From CANJIV01 sp046330225 (GTDB lineage: Bacteria; Actinomycetota; Thermoleophilia; Solirubrobacterales; Solirubrobacteraceae), in NCBI GenBank assembly GCA_046330225.1, contig JAXLTD010000002.1:496001-560000 (forward strand): a stretch of DNA of 64,000 nt. The letters run 5' to 3'. The notes under the pieces are model-generated. The model had not been told where the DNA came from. It saw only the letters and a list, made by a program, of their open reading frames with translations, and did not search any database. A program made the position numbers and the translations under genes. Below, piece by piece: positions 7,625 through 15,707 of this stretch (the stretch's first letter is position 1; every line of letters begins with the position of its first letter).

Positions 7625-9114
7625 TGGCATCTTCGCCGTCCCTTCCGGCTCTTCCGTCCGACCACGCCCGGGCCGCCATGGTGGAGCCCGAGTCGGGGTG
7701 GTCGTTGTCCTATCCGGACCTGGAGGCGACGGTCGAGCGGCTCGCCGGCGAGCTCGTCGCGCTCGGCGTTGCGCCTGGCGCGCACGTCGGCCTTCTGAGC
7801 GGCAACGGCCCTGAGGTCGTCCTCGCGTTCCTGGCCGTGGCCCGGGCCGGAGCTGCCGCGGTCCCGATCAACCCGTCCCTGACCGGCATCGAGATCGCCC
7901 GGATGTTCGAGGAGCTGGGACCGGCGGTGCTGCTCGTCGACCGCGCTGAGTCGAGCCCGGCGGTCGAGGACGTCTGCCGCCGCTTCGCCGTCGCGGCCCA
8001 CGAGATCGCCCGCATCCCAAGCCCGGGGTTCGGGGCGGCCTCGGCGATCGCCGTGCCGCCGGAGCCGGATCCCGACACCGTCGCCCTGCTGCTCCAGACG
8101 AGCGGCACGACCAGCCGCCCGAAGACCGTCCCGCTCCGTCACCGCCACCTCGTCGCCTCGGCCCGCACCATCGCGGCCTGGTATGCCCTCGGGCCCGAGG
8201 ACGTCACCTACTGCGTGATGCCGCTGTTCCACATCCACGGGCTCGTGGCCTCCACGCTGGCGACGCTCGCGTCGGGCGGCACGCTCGTCGTGCCCCGACG
8301 GGTGCGGCCACGCGCGTTCCTGCCCGACCTCGCCGCCCACGGGGTCACGTGGGTCTCGGCTGTCCCGACTCTGATGGCCCGCCTCGCCGGCGCCGGCCCG
8401 GGCCCGGACGCCGCGTCCCTCGAGCGGCTGCGCTTCGCCCGCACGTCCTCGGCGGCGCTCGCCCCGGCGATGATTGCTGAGTTCGAGGCGGCGTTCGGCG
8501 TCCCGATCCTGGAGGCCTACGGGATGACCGAGGCCACGCACCAGATGGCGTCGAATCCGCTCCCGCCCGGCGAGCGGCGGCCTGGCACGGTCGGCCTCGC
8601 GACCGGGATCGAGATCGCCACGATCGACGAGGCGTGGGACCCCGTTGCGCCCGGCGTGGCAGGCGAGGTCGCGATCCGCGGCGCTACGGTCATCGAGAGC
8701 TACCTCGACAACCCGGAAGCCAACGCCGTGTCGTTCCGGGACGGCTGGTTCCGGACAGGGGACGTCGGGACCCTGTCGCGCGACGGCTATCTCACGCTGG
8801 TTGGCCGGATCAAGGAGCTGATCAACCGGGGCGGCGAGAAGATCGCCCCGCGCGAGATCGACGAGGTCCTCCTGGCCCACGCCGCCGTCGCTGAGGCCGT
8901 GGCCTACGGAGTGCCGGACGCCAAGTACGGGGAGATCGTCCACGCCGTCGTGGTGGCGCGCGCGCCGGTGCAGCCGGCGGAGCTGATCGCCCACTGCGGG
9001 GCCCATCTGGCCGCATTCAAGGTCCCTGTCGCGGTTCGCATCGTCGACGAGATCCCCAAGGGCCCCACCGGCAAGGTCCAGCGTGTCGCCCTTGCGGAGC
9101 AGCTCGGGGCGTGA
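7624..9114 (+). CDS. AMP-forming acyl-CoA synthetase, oxalyl-CoA synthetase-like
   Basis: This ANL-superfamily ligase of 496 residues activates a carboxylic acid as acyl-AMP and transfers it to CoA. The phosphate loop LLQTSGTTSRPKTVPL is at residues 157-172, the A5 motif EAYGMTEATHQ follows, then FRTGDVG and the hinge GRIKELINRGGEKIAP, and the catalytic Lys is in PKGPTGKVQR near the C-terminus. The SGTTSRPK loop is typical of the Pcs60/AAE3 oxalyl-CoA synthetase branch (family knowledge), so a short acid or diacid substrate is plausible. Transfer to the ACP at 12361 instead of CoA is possible but unproven. ATG 7624 is leaderless; the stop overlaps the next start (GTGA). Confidence 0.88.
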   Translation: MASSPSLPALPSDHARAAMVEPESGWSLSYPDLEATVERLAGELVALGVAPGAHVGLLSGNGPEVVLAFLAVARAGAAAVPINPSLTGIEIARMFEELGPAVLLVDRAESSPAVEDVCRRFAVAAHEIARIPSPGFGAASAIAVPPEPDPDTVALLLQTSGTTSRPKTVPLRHRHLVASARTIAAWYALGPEDVTYCVMPLFHIHGLVASTLATLASGGTLVVPRRVRPRAFLPDLAAHGVTWVSAVPTLMARLAGAGPGPDAASLERLRFARTSSAALAPAMIAEFEAAFGVPILEAYGMTEATHQMASNPLPPGERRPGTVGLATGIEIATIDEAWDPVAPGVAGEVAIRGATVIESYLDNPEANAVSFRDGWFRTGDVGTLSRDGYLTLVGRIKELINRGGEKIAPREIDEVLLAHAAVAEAVAYGVPDAKYGEIVHAVVVARAPVQPAELIAHCGAHLAAFKVPVAVRIVDEIPKGPTGKVQRVALAEQLGA

Positions 9115-10106
9115 AGGTCGCGGTCCTCGGTGCGGGGGCCATCGGCGCCTACGTCGGCGCGATGCTCGCCCGCGGCGGGACTGAGACTGCGCTGATCGCC
9201 CGTGGCGCGCACGGCGCGGCAATGGCCGATTACGGCGTTCGGCTGCTGGGTGACGGCGCCGAGGTTGCGGTCCGGATGCCGGTGACCGACGACCCCGGGC
9301 AGGTCGGCCGGGTCGACGTCGTCTTCCTCGGGCTCAAGGCGCACCAGTACGCGGCAGCCGAGCCGCTCCTCGATCCCCTGCTCGGCCCGGAGACCGCGGT
9401 CGTCGCGGCGCAGAACGGGATCCCGTGGTGGTACTTCCACGGGCACGGCGGCCCGCATGACGGTCGGCGGATCGACAGTGTCGACCCGGGCGGTGCGGTT
9501 TCGGGCGTGATTCCGCCCGAGCGGGCGATCGGCTGCGTCGTGTACGCGTCGACCGAGATCGTGGAGCCCGGAGTCATCCGGCACATCGAGGACATCCGCT
9601 TCCCGGTCGGCGAGCCGGCCGGCGGGACGAGCGACCGCTGCGCTGCGTTCAGCGCGGCGATGCGGGCCGGCGGGCTCAAGGCGCCGGTCGCCCGCGACAT
9701 CCGCCAACAGATCTGGCTCAAGCTCATGGGCAACGCGGTCTTCAATCCGCTGAGCGTGCTGACGCGCGCAACGATGGGGGAGATCTGCGCGAGCGGCCCG
9801 GCGCGCGGCGCCGCCGAGCGAATGATGTGCGAGGTCGTCGAGGTGGCGGCCGCCCTCGGGCGGGCGCCGCGAGTCAGCGTGGCCCAGCGGATGGCGGGCG
9901 CCGCGGCGGTCGGCGATCACCGCACGTCGATGCTCCAGGACTTCGAGGCGGGCAAGCCGCTGGAGCTCGACGCGCTCCTCGGCGCCGTGATTGAGCTCGC
10001 CGATCTCACCGGCGTGGACGCGCCCGCGCTGCGAACCGTGCACGGTGCGATGGACCTCGTGGCTGGCCGTCGCCCGCCCCGCCTGGACGCCAGGGGCCCC
10101 CGGTAG
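9111..10106 (+). CDS. Ketopantoate reductase-family (PanE/ApbA) NADPH oxidoreductase
   Basis: The product is 331 residues. It starts with a Rossmann GAGAIGAYVGAMLARGG and ends with the ApbA C-terminal helical domain (KLMGNAVFNPLSVLTRATMG with the catalytic Lys; SMLQDFEAGKPLELDALLGAVIELA). PanE reduces ketopantoate for CoA synthesis, but paralogs reduce other 2-keto acids. The setting, between an acyl-CoA ligase and a GntR regulator inside the co-regulated catabolic cluster, suggests a pathway enzyme instead of vitamin synthesis. GTG 9111 overlaps the ligase stop by four bases. Confidence 0.82.
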   Translation: MKVAVLGAGAIGAYVGAMLARGGTETALIARGAHGAAMADYGVRLLGDGAEVAVRMPVTDDPGQVGRVDVVFLGLKAHQYAAAEPLLDPLLGPETAVVAAQNGIPWWYFHGHGGPHDGRRIDSVDPGGAVSGVIPPERAIGCVVYASTEIVEPGVIRHIEDIRFPVGEPAGGTSDRCAAFSAAMRAGGLKAPVARDIRQQIWLKLMGNAVFNPLSVLTRATMGEICASGPARGAAERMMCEVVEVAAALGRAPRVSVAQRMAGAAAVGDHRTSMLQDFEAGKPLELDALLGAVIELADLTGVDAPALRTVHGAMDLVAGRRPPRLDARGPR

Positions 10107-10119
10107 GATCGGCGCGCCA

Positions 10120-10863
10120 ATGCGCGACGGAGCCACCACAGGCACGCAGTCGACGCCAGGAGCCGAGCTGGCCGGGCGGGCGCTCGTCGACCACATCGCC
10201 CAGCAGATCCAGATGCAGATCATGACCGGCGAGCTGGCGCCCGGGGAGCGGCTGCGGCAGGAGGCGCTCGCCGAGGAGTTCGGCGTCAGCCGGACTCCGG
10301 TGCGCGAGGCGCTGCGCCAGCTCCAGGCCAGCGGCCTGCTCGAGGTCGAGCCGCGCCGCGGGGCGGTCGTGCGTGGTCCCTCGGTGCGCGACATCCGCGA
10401 GGCCTACTTTCTGCGCGCCGAGCTCGAGGGAATTGCGGCGGAGCTGGCCGCCGAGGCGATCACTGACGAGCAGTTGGCGCGGCTCGGCGAGGCGGCCGCG
10501 CTGTTCCGCGCCTCGGTGGAGCACTTCACCGAGCAGACTCCGCCGGCCTTGGCGGATGCCGAGTGGCCCGCCGCGAACGACATGTTCCATGAGGTCATCC
10601 TCGAGGCGGCGGGGAACCTGCGGCTCTACGAGGCCGTCAGGCACCTGCATCTCGGCTTCCCGCGCAACCTCACCTGGGTGGCGCTCAGCGCGAGCTCCCG
10701 GCTCCTGCGCGAGAATGCGGCCGAGCACGAGCAGATCTTCGAGGCGATCGAGCATCGCCAGCCGGCCGCGGCCCGCAAGGCCATGCGCCGCCACATCGCC
10801 CGGTCGGGCGAGCTGGTGGCCAGGCACTTCGAGCGCACGCAGGTCGCAGACCGCCCAGTCTGA
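10120..10863 (+). CDS. GntR-family transcriptional regulator, FCD subfamily
   Basis: The product is 247 residues. The winged helix-turn-helix has LAPGERLRQEALAEEFGVSR-TPVREAL, nearly invariant in this family, then an all-helical FCD domain with the metal-site pattern NDMFHEV and His residues in the last helices. FCD domains usually bind carboxylates. ATG 10120 lies 10 bases after TAGGAT (10104-10109), so it may have its own near-leaderless promoter besides read-through from the ligase operon. FCD regulators such as VanR of Caulobacter recognise an operator built on TTGGATCCAA (recalled family knowledge), which matches the TGGATCCA pairs found at three promoters here. It is therefore the likely master regulator of the cluster. 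Confidence 0.88.
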   Translation: MRDGATTGTQSTPGAELAGRALVDHIAQQIQMQIMTGELAPGERLRQEALAEEFGVSRTPVREALRQLQASGLLEVEPRRGAVVRGPSVRDIREAYFLRAELEGIAAELAAEAITDEQLARLGEAAALFRASVEHFTEQTPPALADAEWPAANDMFHEVILEAAGNLRLYEAVRHLHLGFPRNLTWVALSASSRLLRENAAEHEQIFEAIEHRQPAAARKAMRRHIARSGELVARHFERTQVADRPV

Positions 10864-10870
10864 CCGGCGC

Positions 10871-12364
10871 TCAGCGCGCGCCGGCCCAGGCCTCGCGGCG
10901 CAGGTCCGCCGCGGCGAGCACGCCGCCGTGGCGCGCGTCGAGCCCGGCGGCGACGGCGGCACCGAACGCGCGGTCGCCAGCGGGCCGCCAGTCGAGGTCG
11001 TGGCCGCGGGCGGCGAGGCCGTCGGCGACCTCGGCGTCGAGGCCGTCCTCCACTACCAGCCGCTGGTCCGCGGCGCGCCAGCGGCGCCGGTCGAGGGCGG
11101 CCGTGAGGCCGACGCCCTCGACCAGGAGCGCGTCGATGATCTGCACGAGCGTCTGCACTTGGCCGTCGGCTCCCGGCGTGCTGAGCGCGAGGATGCCGGC
11201 CGGGCCCTCGACGAGCATCGGGCACAGCGTGTGCACCGGCCGCTTGCCGGGGCCGGGCGCGTTGGGGCTCGCCGGGTCGGCCGAGAAGCTCTGCATCCGG
11301 TTGTTGAGGAAGAAGCCGCCCTCCGGCACCAGCACGGAGCTTCCGAACTCGTCGAACACGCTGATCACCATCGAGACCACGGTGCCTCCCGCATCGGCCG
11401 TCGCGATGGCGGTCGTGTGCGATTGGACCGTCGGCCCGCCGAGACGCCGGGCCCGCTCGAGGTCGATGTCGAGTTCGATCGCCAGCAGCGCCTCGGCGGC
11501 GCCCGGCGCGGAGATCCGGTCGCGGTGCTGAAAGGCAGCTTGGAGCGCCTCGACGGCCGCGTGGGAGCGGAGCGCCCGGTCCGCATCCCGGATCGGCTCG
11601 AGCCGGTGCAGGGCCATCAGCGCGAGGATGGCCTGGGTCACCGGCGGCTGAGCGTGCACTGTGGCGCCGTGAAACCCAATCGAGACCGGCTCGGACTCGA
11701 CGGTTGTGTGCGCGGCGAGGTCGGCCTCGGCCATGGCTGCCTTGTCGGCCCGGCAGGCTGCGGCGATCGCGCCGGCGAGCGGCCCGGAGTAGAAGGCCGG
11801 CGGCCCCTCCCGGCCGATCTGCTCGATGGTCTCGGCCAGCGCCGGCTGGCGCACGAGCTGGCCCGGCTCGATCGTGGCGAAGGGGACCTCCCAGTCGCCG
11901 GCCCGGCGGGCGAGGCGATGGCGCTGACGCCCGGCTGCGTCGACGAGCGGCGCGCCGGCCGGGAAGCCGTCGGCGGCGAGACGGACCGCGGGGGCGAGCA
12001 GCGCGGGCATCGTCACGGCCCCGTGCCGCGCGTGCGCAGCGTGCAGCGCCGCGACCAGGCCGGGAACCGTGGCGGTGCCGGCGCCATCGCCGGGCACCCT
12101 CCCCCGGAACCCCGCCGGTGCGCTTCCGGTGCCGTTGTAGGCGCGGAGTGCGCCGGCCGGCTCCCGCACGAGGAACAGCGCGTCGCCGCCCAGGCCGCAG
12201 GACTCGGGGAGCAGGACGCAGAGGGCGTAGGCCGCCGCCACCGCCGCATCCACGGCCCCGCCGCCGGCGGCAAAGGCTTCGAGTGCCGCGCCGGTCGCAA
12301 GGGGGTGCCCGGAGGCAGCCGCGCCGCTGGCGCCCTGCGCCGCAGGCCGGGGAAGGTCGCTCAC
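10871..12364 (-). CDS. Gamma-glutamyltransferase / Ntn-hydrolase family protein
   Basis: This 497-residue member of the GGT family self-cleaves and moves or hydrolyses gamma-glutamyl (or other N-acyl) groups. The large-subunit start is SGHPLATGAALEAFAAGGGAVDAAVAA with ESCGLGGDALFLV. The small-subunit nucleophile lies in QSHTTAIATADAGG, Thr317 or Thr318, followed by FLNNRMQSF and STPGADGQVQ. No signal peptide is seen, so unlike secreted GGTs it is probably cytoplasmic. It ends the operon cyclase-aminotransferase-ACP-GGT and overlaps the ACP by four bases. The family also contains cephalosporin and N-acyl acylases, so the exact substrate is open. Confidence 0.85.
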   Translation of the reverse strand: MSDLPRPAAQGASGAAASGHPLATGAALEAFAAGGGAVDAAVAAAYALCVLLPESCGLGGDALFLVREPAGALRAYNGTGSAPAGFRGRVPGDGAGTATVPGLVAALHAAHARHGAVTMPALLAPAVRLAADGFPAGAPLVDAAGRQRHRLARRAGDWEVPFATIEPGQLVRQPALAETIEQIGREGPPAFYSGPLAGAIAAACRADKAAMAEADLAAHTTVESEPVSIGFHGATVHAQPPVTQAILALMALHRLEPIRDADRALRSHAAVEALQAAFQHRDRISAPGAAEALLAIELDIDLERARRLGGPTVQSHTTAIATADAGGTVVSMVISVFDEFGSSVLVPEGGFFLNNRMQSFSADPASPNAPGPGKRPVHTLCPMLVEGPAGILALSTPGADGQVQTLVQIIDALLVEGVGLTAALDRRRWRAADQRLVVEDGLDAEVADGLAARGHDLDWRPAGDRAFGAAVAAGLDARHGGVLAAADLRREAWAGAR

Positions 12365-12636
12365 CCGGCGGCCCCGCCGTCCGGCGCTGCGCCGCCGCGG
12401 CGCGCCTGCACCGCGGCAACCAGATCCCCGACTGTGGCCACCCGCTCCAGCTGCTCGGTCGGCAGCTCGACGCCGAACTCCTCAGCGAGCACGTGGGCGA
12501 TCTCGGCCAGGTCCAGCGAGTCGATGTCCAGCGCGGACAGCTCGGTCGCCGGCGAGAGCTCCGCCTCAGGCTCGGCCAGCTCGAGGATCAGCTCGTGCAG
12601 GCGCCGCTCGACGGCGTCGCCTGGCCCGGCGGTCAT
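12361..12636 (-). CDS. Stand-alone acyl carrier protein
   Basis: This is a 91-residue acidic four-helix carrier. The phosphopantetheine site is Ser40 in LDIDSLDLAEI, with the usual second helix (LAEEFGVELP) and third helix (VATVGDLVAAV). The tail GGAAPDGGAAG is flexible. No ketosynthase, acyltransferase or other fatty-acid synthase gene is near, so it is not the housekeeping AcpP. It sits between an aminotransferase and a gamma-glutamyltransferase with 4-base overlaps on both sides, so its synthesis is tied to theirs. Inference: it carries a pathway intermediate as a thioester, perhaps loaded by the ligase at 7624. Confidence 0.88.
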   Translation of the reverse strand: MTAGPGDAVERRLHELILELAEPEAELSPATELSALDIDSLDLAEIAHVLAEEFGVELPTEQLERVATVGDLVAAVQARRGGAAPDGGAAG

Positions 12637-13931
12637 CGCGGGGCTCCGGCCGGGACATCCCGGCGCGCGGGATCCACATCCCGCTCACCCACCTCGTCGA
12701 AGGCAGCCCGCAACCGCGAACCAACTTCCGCGATCTGCTCGACGGTGATCACGAACGGCGGCGAGAGCTGGATCGCCCCGCTCAGGCCGCGCACGACGAG
12801 CCCGTGGCCGCGGGCGCAGGCGGCGATCTTCAAGGGCAGCGCTGGGTCGTGAGCGAGCAGGTCGGCCCTGACGGGGACTGCGGCCAGCAGGCCGGCCCCC
12901 CGGACCGGTCCGGCGATGGGGCAGCCAGCGAAGGCCTCCTCGATGATCTGGCGGAACTGCGGGGCCAGCTCGGCCACGCGTTGCACCAGCCCCTCGCGCT
13001 CGATGATCGCGAGGTTCGCGAGGGCGGCGGCGCAGGCCGCCGGATGCCCGGCGTAGGTGTAGCCGTGCCGGAACATCGGGGCTTCGGACCCGGACCAGAA
13101 CGGCTCCGCCACGCGGGGCGAGGCGATCACGGCGCCCAGCGGAAGGTAGCCGGAGGTCAAGCCCTTGGCCACGGTGATCAGATCCGGCTCGAACCCGTAG
13201 TTCTGGCAACCGAACCAGCTGCCGAGCCGTCCGAAGCCGGAGATGACCTCGTCGGCGATCAGGAGGACGTCGTGCTCGCGGCACAGATCCGCGATGGCAG
13301 GCCAGTAGCCCTCCGGCGGCGGGTGGAGGCCCCCAGCCCCGATCACCGGCTCGCCGATGAACGCGGCAATCGTGTCCGCCGAGCGCTCGAACAGCTCACG
13401 GACCTCGTCGACCGAGTCCCAGCCGACGATCTCGACGTGGGGGATCATCTCCCCGAACCCCTCCTGGTTCGGCGGGATGCCCGACAGGCTCGAGCCGTAG
13501 GCGTTCATGCCGTGGTAGGCGTTCGTCCGCGCGCAGATCACGGCCTTCCCAGGCTGCCCGATTGCCGCCCAGTAGCGGCGGGCGATCTTGCCGGCGGAGT
13601 CGACTGCGTCGGACCCGCCGCCGGGCGTCAGGAAGATGCGGGCGTCTGCCATCGGAGCCAGCTCGGAGATGCGCTCGGCGAGGTCGAGCGCCGGCTGGGT
13701 GACGTAGACGTCGAACGTGTGGAAGGCCTCGAGCGTTGCCAGCTGATCGGCTACCGCGTCGGCGATCTCCTGGCGGCCATGCCCTACGTTCGCGTACCAG
13801 AGCGACGCCGTCGCATCGAGGTAGTCGTTGCCGTCGGCGTCCCAGACGGTCACTCCGTCGCCGCGGACGATCACGACCTCGTGCCCCGCCGTCTGGGCCA
13901 TGTTTGCCATGCCGCGCCAGAGATGGTGCAT
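12633..13931 (-). CDS. Class III (omega-) aminotransferase, PLP-dependent
   Basis: The product is 432 residues, normal for the family. The PLP lysine is Lys256 in ITVAKGLTSGYLPLGAV, preceded by the cofactor Asp in LLIADEVISGFGR, with TPGGGSDAVDSAGKIARRYW for the phosphate site. Class III omega-transaminases move amino groups from terminal amines or omega-amino acids, giving semialdehydes or ketones. The aldehyde dehydrogenase at 6108 could take the product further. ATG 13931 begins one base after the cyclase stop, and the stop overlaps the ACP start by four bases. Confidence 0.9.
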   Translation of the reverse strand: MHHLWRGMANMAQTAGHEVVIVRGDGVTVWDADGNDYLDATASLWYANVGHGRQEIADAVADQLATLEAFHTFDVYVTQPALDLAERISELAPMADARIFLTPGGGSDAVDSAGKIARRYWAAIGQPGKAVICARTNAYHGMNAYGSSLSGIPPNQEGFGEMIPHVEIVGWDSVDEVRELFERSADTIAAFIGEPVIGAGGLHPPPEGYWPAIADLCREHDVLLIADEVISGFGRLGSWFGCQNYGFEPDLITVAKGLTSGYLPLGAVIASPRVAEPFWSGSEAPMFRHGYTYAGHPAACAAALANLAIIEREGLVQRVAELAPQFRQIIEEAFAGCPIAGPVRGAGLLAAVPVRADLLAHDPALPLKIAACARGHGLVVRGLSGAIQLSPPFVITVEQIAEVGSRLRAAFDEVGERDVDPARRDVPAGAPR

Positions 13932-13932
13932 G

Positions 13933-14625
13933 TCAGGCCACCAGCGCGATCGCGCGGACGGGGCATCCCGTTCCGTCGCGCATCTTGAGCGGGAGGGCGA
14001 CGAACAGGAACTCCTGGCCGGCGAGCCGGTCCAGATTGCACAGCTGCTGAACCATGGGAATGCCTGCTTTCAGCCAAAGGGCGTGGGTGGGCCACCACCA
14101 CTCGTCGGGGTCGTCCATCCCGATGAGGTCGGTGCAGAACAGCGTGATGTCGCGGTCGATCAGCCACTGCGCGGTGTCGGTCGGGACGTATGGGCGCTCG
14201 GTCGTGAAGCCGGGCGTGCCCCATGCGCTGTCGGCACCAGTCCACGCGACAATGGCGCGGCCCGGTCCGACCGCCCGCCCGGACTGCGCTTCGGCCCGCT
14301 CGAAATCGGCGACCGTAATCGCGTCGCGCGGGCCCTTGGACGTGAAGTCGAGCAGGTGGCCGGGCAGCACGAGCTTCTCGACCGGGTATGCGGCTGTGCA
14401 CAGGCCGGACTCGTCGAAGTGGCGCGGGGCGTCGAAGTGGGTGGCGCAGTGCTCGGGCATCACGATCTGGCGGCCCTGCATCGCCAGGCGGCCCTGGCTG
14501 AGCTCGCGCGTGAAGTCATAGGTGTAGATGGCGCCGAACGACACCGGGTTGCCCCCGATGTTGGGCATGCCGTCGAACAGCTCGTGGCTGAGGTCGATGA
14601 CTTCACGGACGTCGAGTGCGTTCAC
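13933..14625 (-). CDS. Cyclase-family hydrolase (kynurenine formamidase-like)
   Basis: The product is about 230 residues of the cyclase/arylformamidase family. The metal motif appears as EHCATHFDAPRHF, matching H-x-G-T-H-x-D-x-P-x-H except that Cys-Ala replace the usual x-Gly. Further conserved parts are IDLSHELFDGMP and CTDLIGMDD. Members hydrolyse N-formylkynurenine, cyclic imides or isatin-like amides. GTG 14625 is preceded by CAGGAGAG, a good ribosome site; an in-frame ATG at 14712 would overlap the operator and is less likely. It heads the operon through GGT. The TGGATGCA palindrome lies upstream of its -10 (TACTAT, 14685-14680). Confidence 0.82.
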   Translation of the reverse strand: MNALDVREVIDLSHELFDGMPNIGGNPVSFGAIYTYDFTRELSQGRLAMQGRQIVMPEHCATHFDAPRHFDESGLCTAAYPVEKLVLPGHLLDFTSKGPRDAITVADFERAEAQSGRAVGPGRAIVAWTGADSAWGTPGFTTERPYVPTDTAQWLIDRDITLFCTDLIGMDDPDEWWWPTHALWLKAGIPMVQQLCNLDRLAGQEFLFVALPLKMRDGTGCPVRAIALVA

Positions 14626-14679
14626 GGGCGGACTCTCCTGCCGGCGATCGGGATGCGCCGCAGCGGCGCGGTCGGGCGC

Positions 14680-14723
14680 ATAGTACCGATCGAATGGATG
14701 CAAACCAACCAATCATGGATCCA
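14680..14723. promoter_or_regulatory. Cyclase-operon promoter with paired TGGATCCA-type operators
   Basis: TGGATGCA (14695-14702, one mismatch) and TGGATCCA (14716-14723) are again 21 bp apart centre to centre, as at livK and the ligase gene. For the leftward operon, the -10 TACTAT lies at 14685-14680, so the first site falls in the -35/-10 spacer. For the rightward hydrolase gene, a leaderless -10 TACTGT is at 14772-14777, about 50 bases from the second site. This is the third member of the operator set. Confidence 0.68.
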
Positions 14724-14783
14724 AAACGGCGCTCGCCGCGCCGCGTGCCTCACGACCGCGGACGATCCGGGTACTGTCGGGCC

Positions 14784-15632
14784 GTGCAAGCCATCGACGT
14801 CCGCCACCTCGGCTTCGAGCGGGTCATCTGCTGCTGGCAGGTCGGCGACGTGCTCATCGACCCGGGGCCGGCGGTCTCGCTGCCCGTCCTGCTCGACGCG
14901 CTCGGCGACTTCGAGCCGCGGGCGATCCTGCTGACCCACATCCACTTCGACCACGCCGGGGGCGCCGGCACGCTCGCAGCCCGCTGGCCGGACGCGGAGA
15001 TCTGGGTCCACGAGCGCGGGGCCCGGCATCTCGCCGATCCGCGCCGGCTCATTGCCTCCGCGACGATGCTCTACGGAGCCGACGGAATGGCACGGCTGTG
15101 GGGGGCGATCGAGCCGATTCCGGAGGAGCGCCTGCACATCCTGGAGGGCGGGGAAGCCCTGGAGGGCGGCTTCCGGGTCGCGGCGACACCCGGCCACGCA
15201 TCGCACCACGTCGCGTTCATGCACGAGCCGTCGGGGCGGGCGTTCGTCGGCGACATGGCCGGCGTGCGCTCGGTGCCGGGCGGCCCGACGGTCGCGCCGA
15301 CGCCGCCGCCCGACATCGACCTTGCGGCCTGGCGGCGGTCGCTGGACACGATCGCGGCCTGGCGGCCGTCCAGCCTCGGGCTGACGCACTTCGGCCTCGC
15401 CGACGATCCGCCGGCCCAGATCGCGGCGGCCCGCGCGGCGCTGGACCAGCAGGAAGCTGACGCCGCCGCCCTGGACCGCGACGGCTTCATCGCCGCGTTC
15501 CTGGGACGGATCGCCGCGGCCTGCCCGCCGGAGATCGCCGCGATCTATGAGCAGACAGCGCCGGCGGAGCAGCAGTGGGCGGGCCTGGACCGCGCCCGGC
15601 GCAAGGCGGCCGAGGCTGGCGCCGCCGGCTGA
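14784..15632 (+). CDS. Metallo-beta-lactamase fold hydrolase
   Basis: The product is 282 residues. The zinc motif is LTHIHFDHAGGAG (HxHxDH), followed by TPGHASHHVAF (third His), FVGDMAG (bridging Asp) and LTHFGLAD (last His). It differs clearly from the lactonase-like protein at 5306 and is closer to glyoxalase II-type general hydrolases, so a thioester or ester substrate is plausible. GTG 14784 starts six bases after TACTGT (14772-14777) with no Shine-Dalgarno, a leaderless arrangement. It is divergent from the cyclase operon and shares the operator region, so it probably belongs to the same regulon. Confidence 0.8.
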   Translation: MQAIDVRHLGFERVICCWQVGDVLIDPGPAVSLPVLLDALGDFEPRAILLTHIHFDHAGGAGTLAARWPDAEIWVHERGARHLADPRRLIASATMLYGADGMARLWGAIEPIPEERLHILEGGEALEGGFRVAATPGHASHHVAFMHEPSGRAFVGDMAGVRSVPGGPTVAPTPPPDIDLAAWRRSLDTIAAWRPSSLGLTHFGLADDPPAQIAAARAALDQQEADAAALDRDGFIAAFLGRIAAACPPEIAAIYEQTAPAEQQWAGLDRARRKAAEAGAAG

Positions 15633-15707
15633 TCGGCCGGGAGCGGAGGCATCGGAATGCGGAAAAGCCCGGATGGCGCGACCGTGCGGCGGCGCTAGCG
15701 TCGCAGG

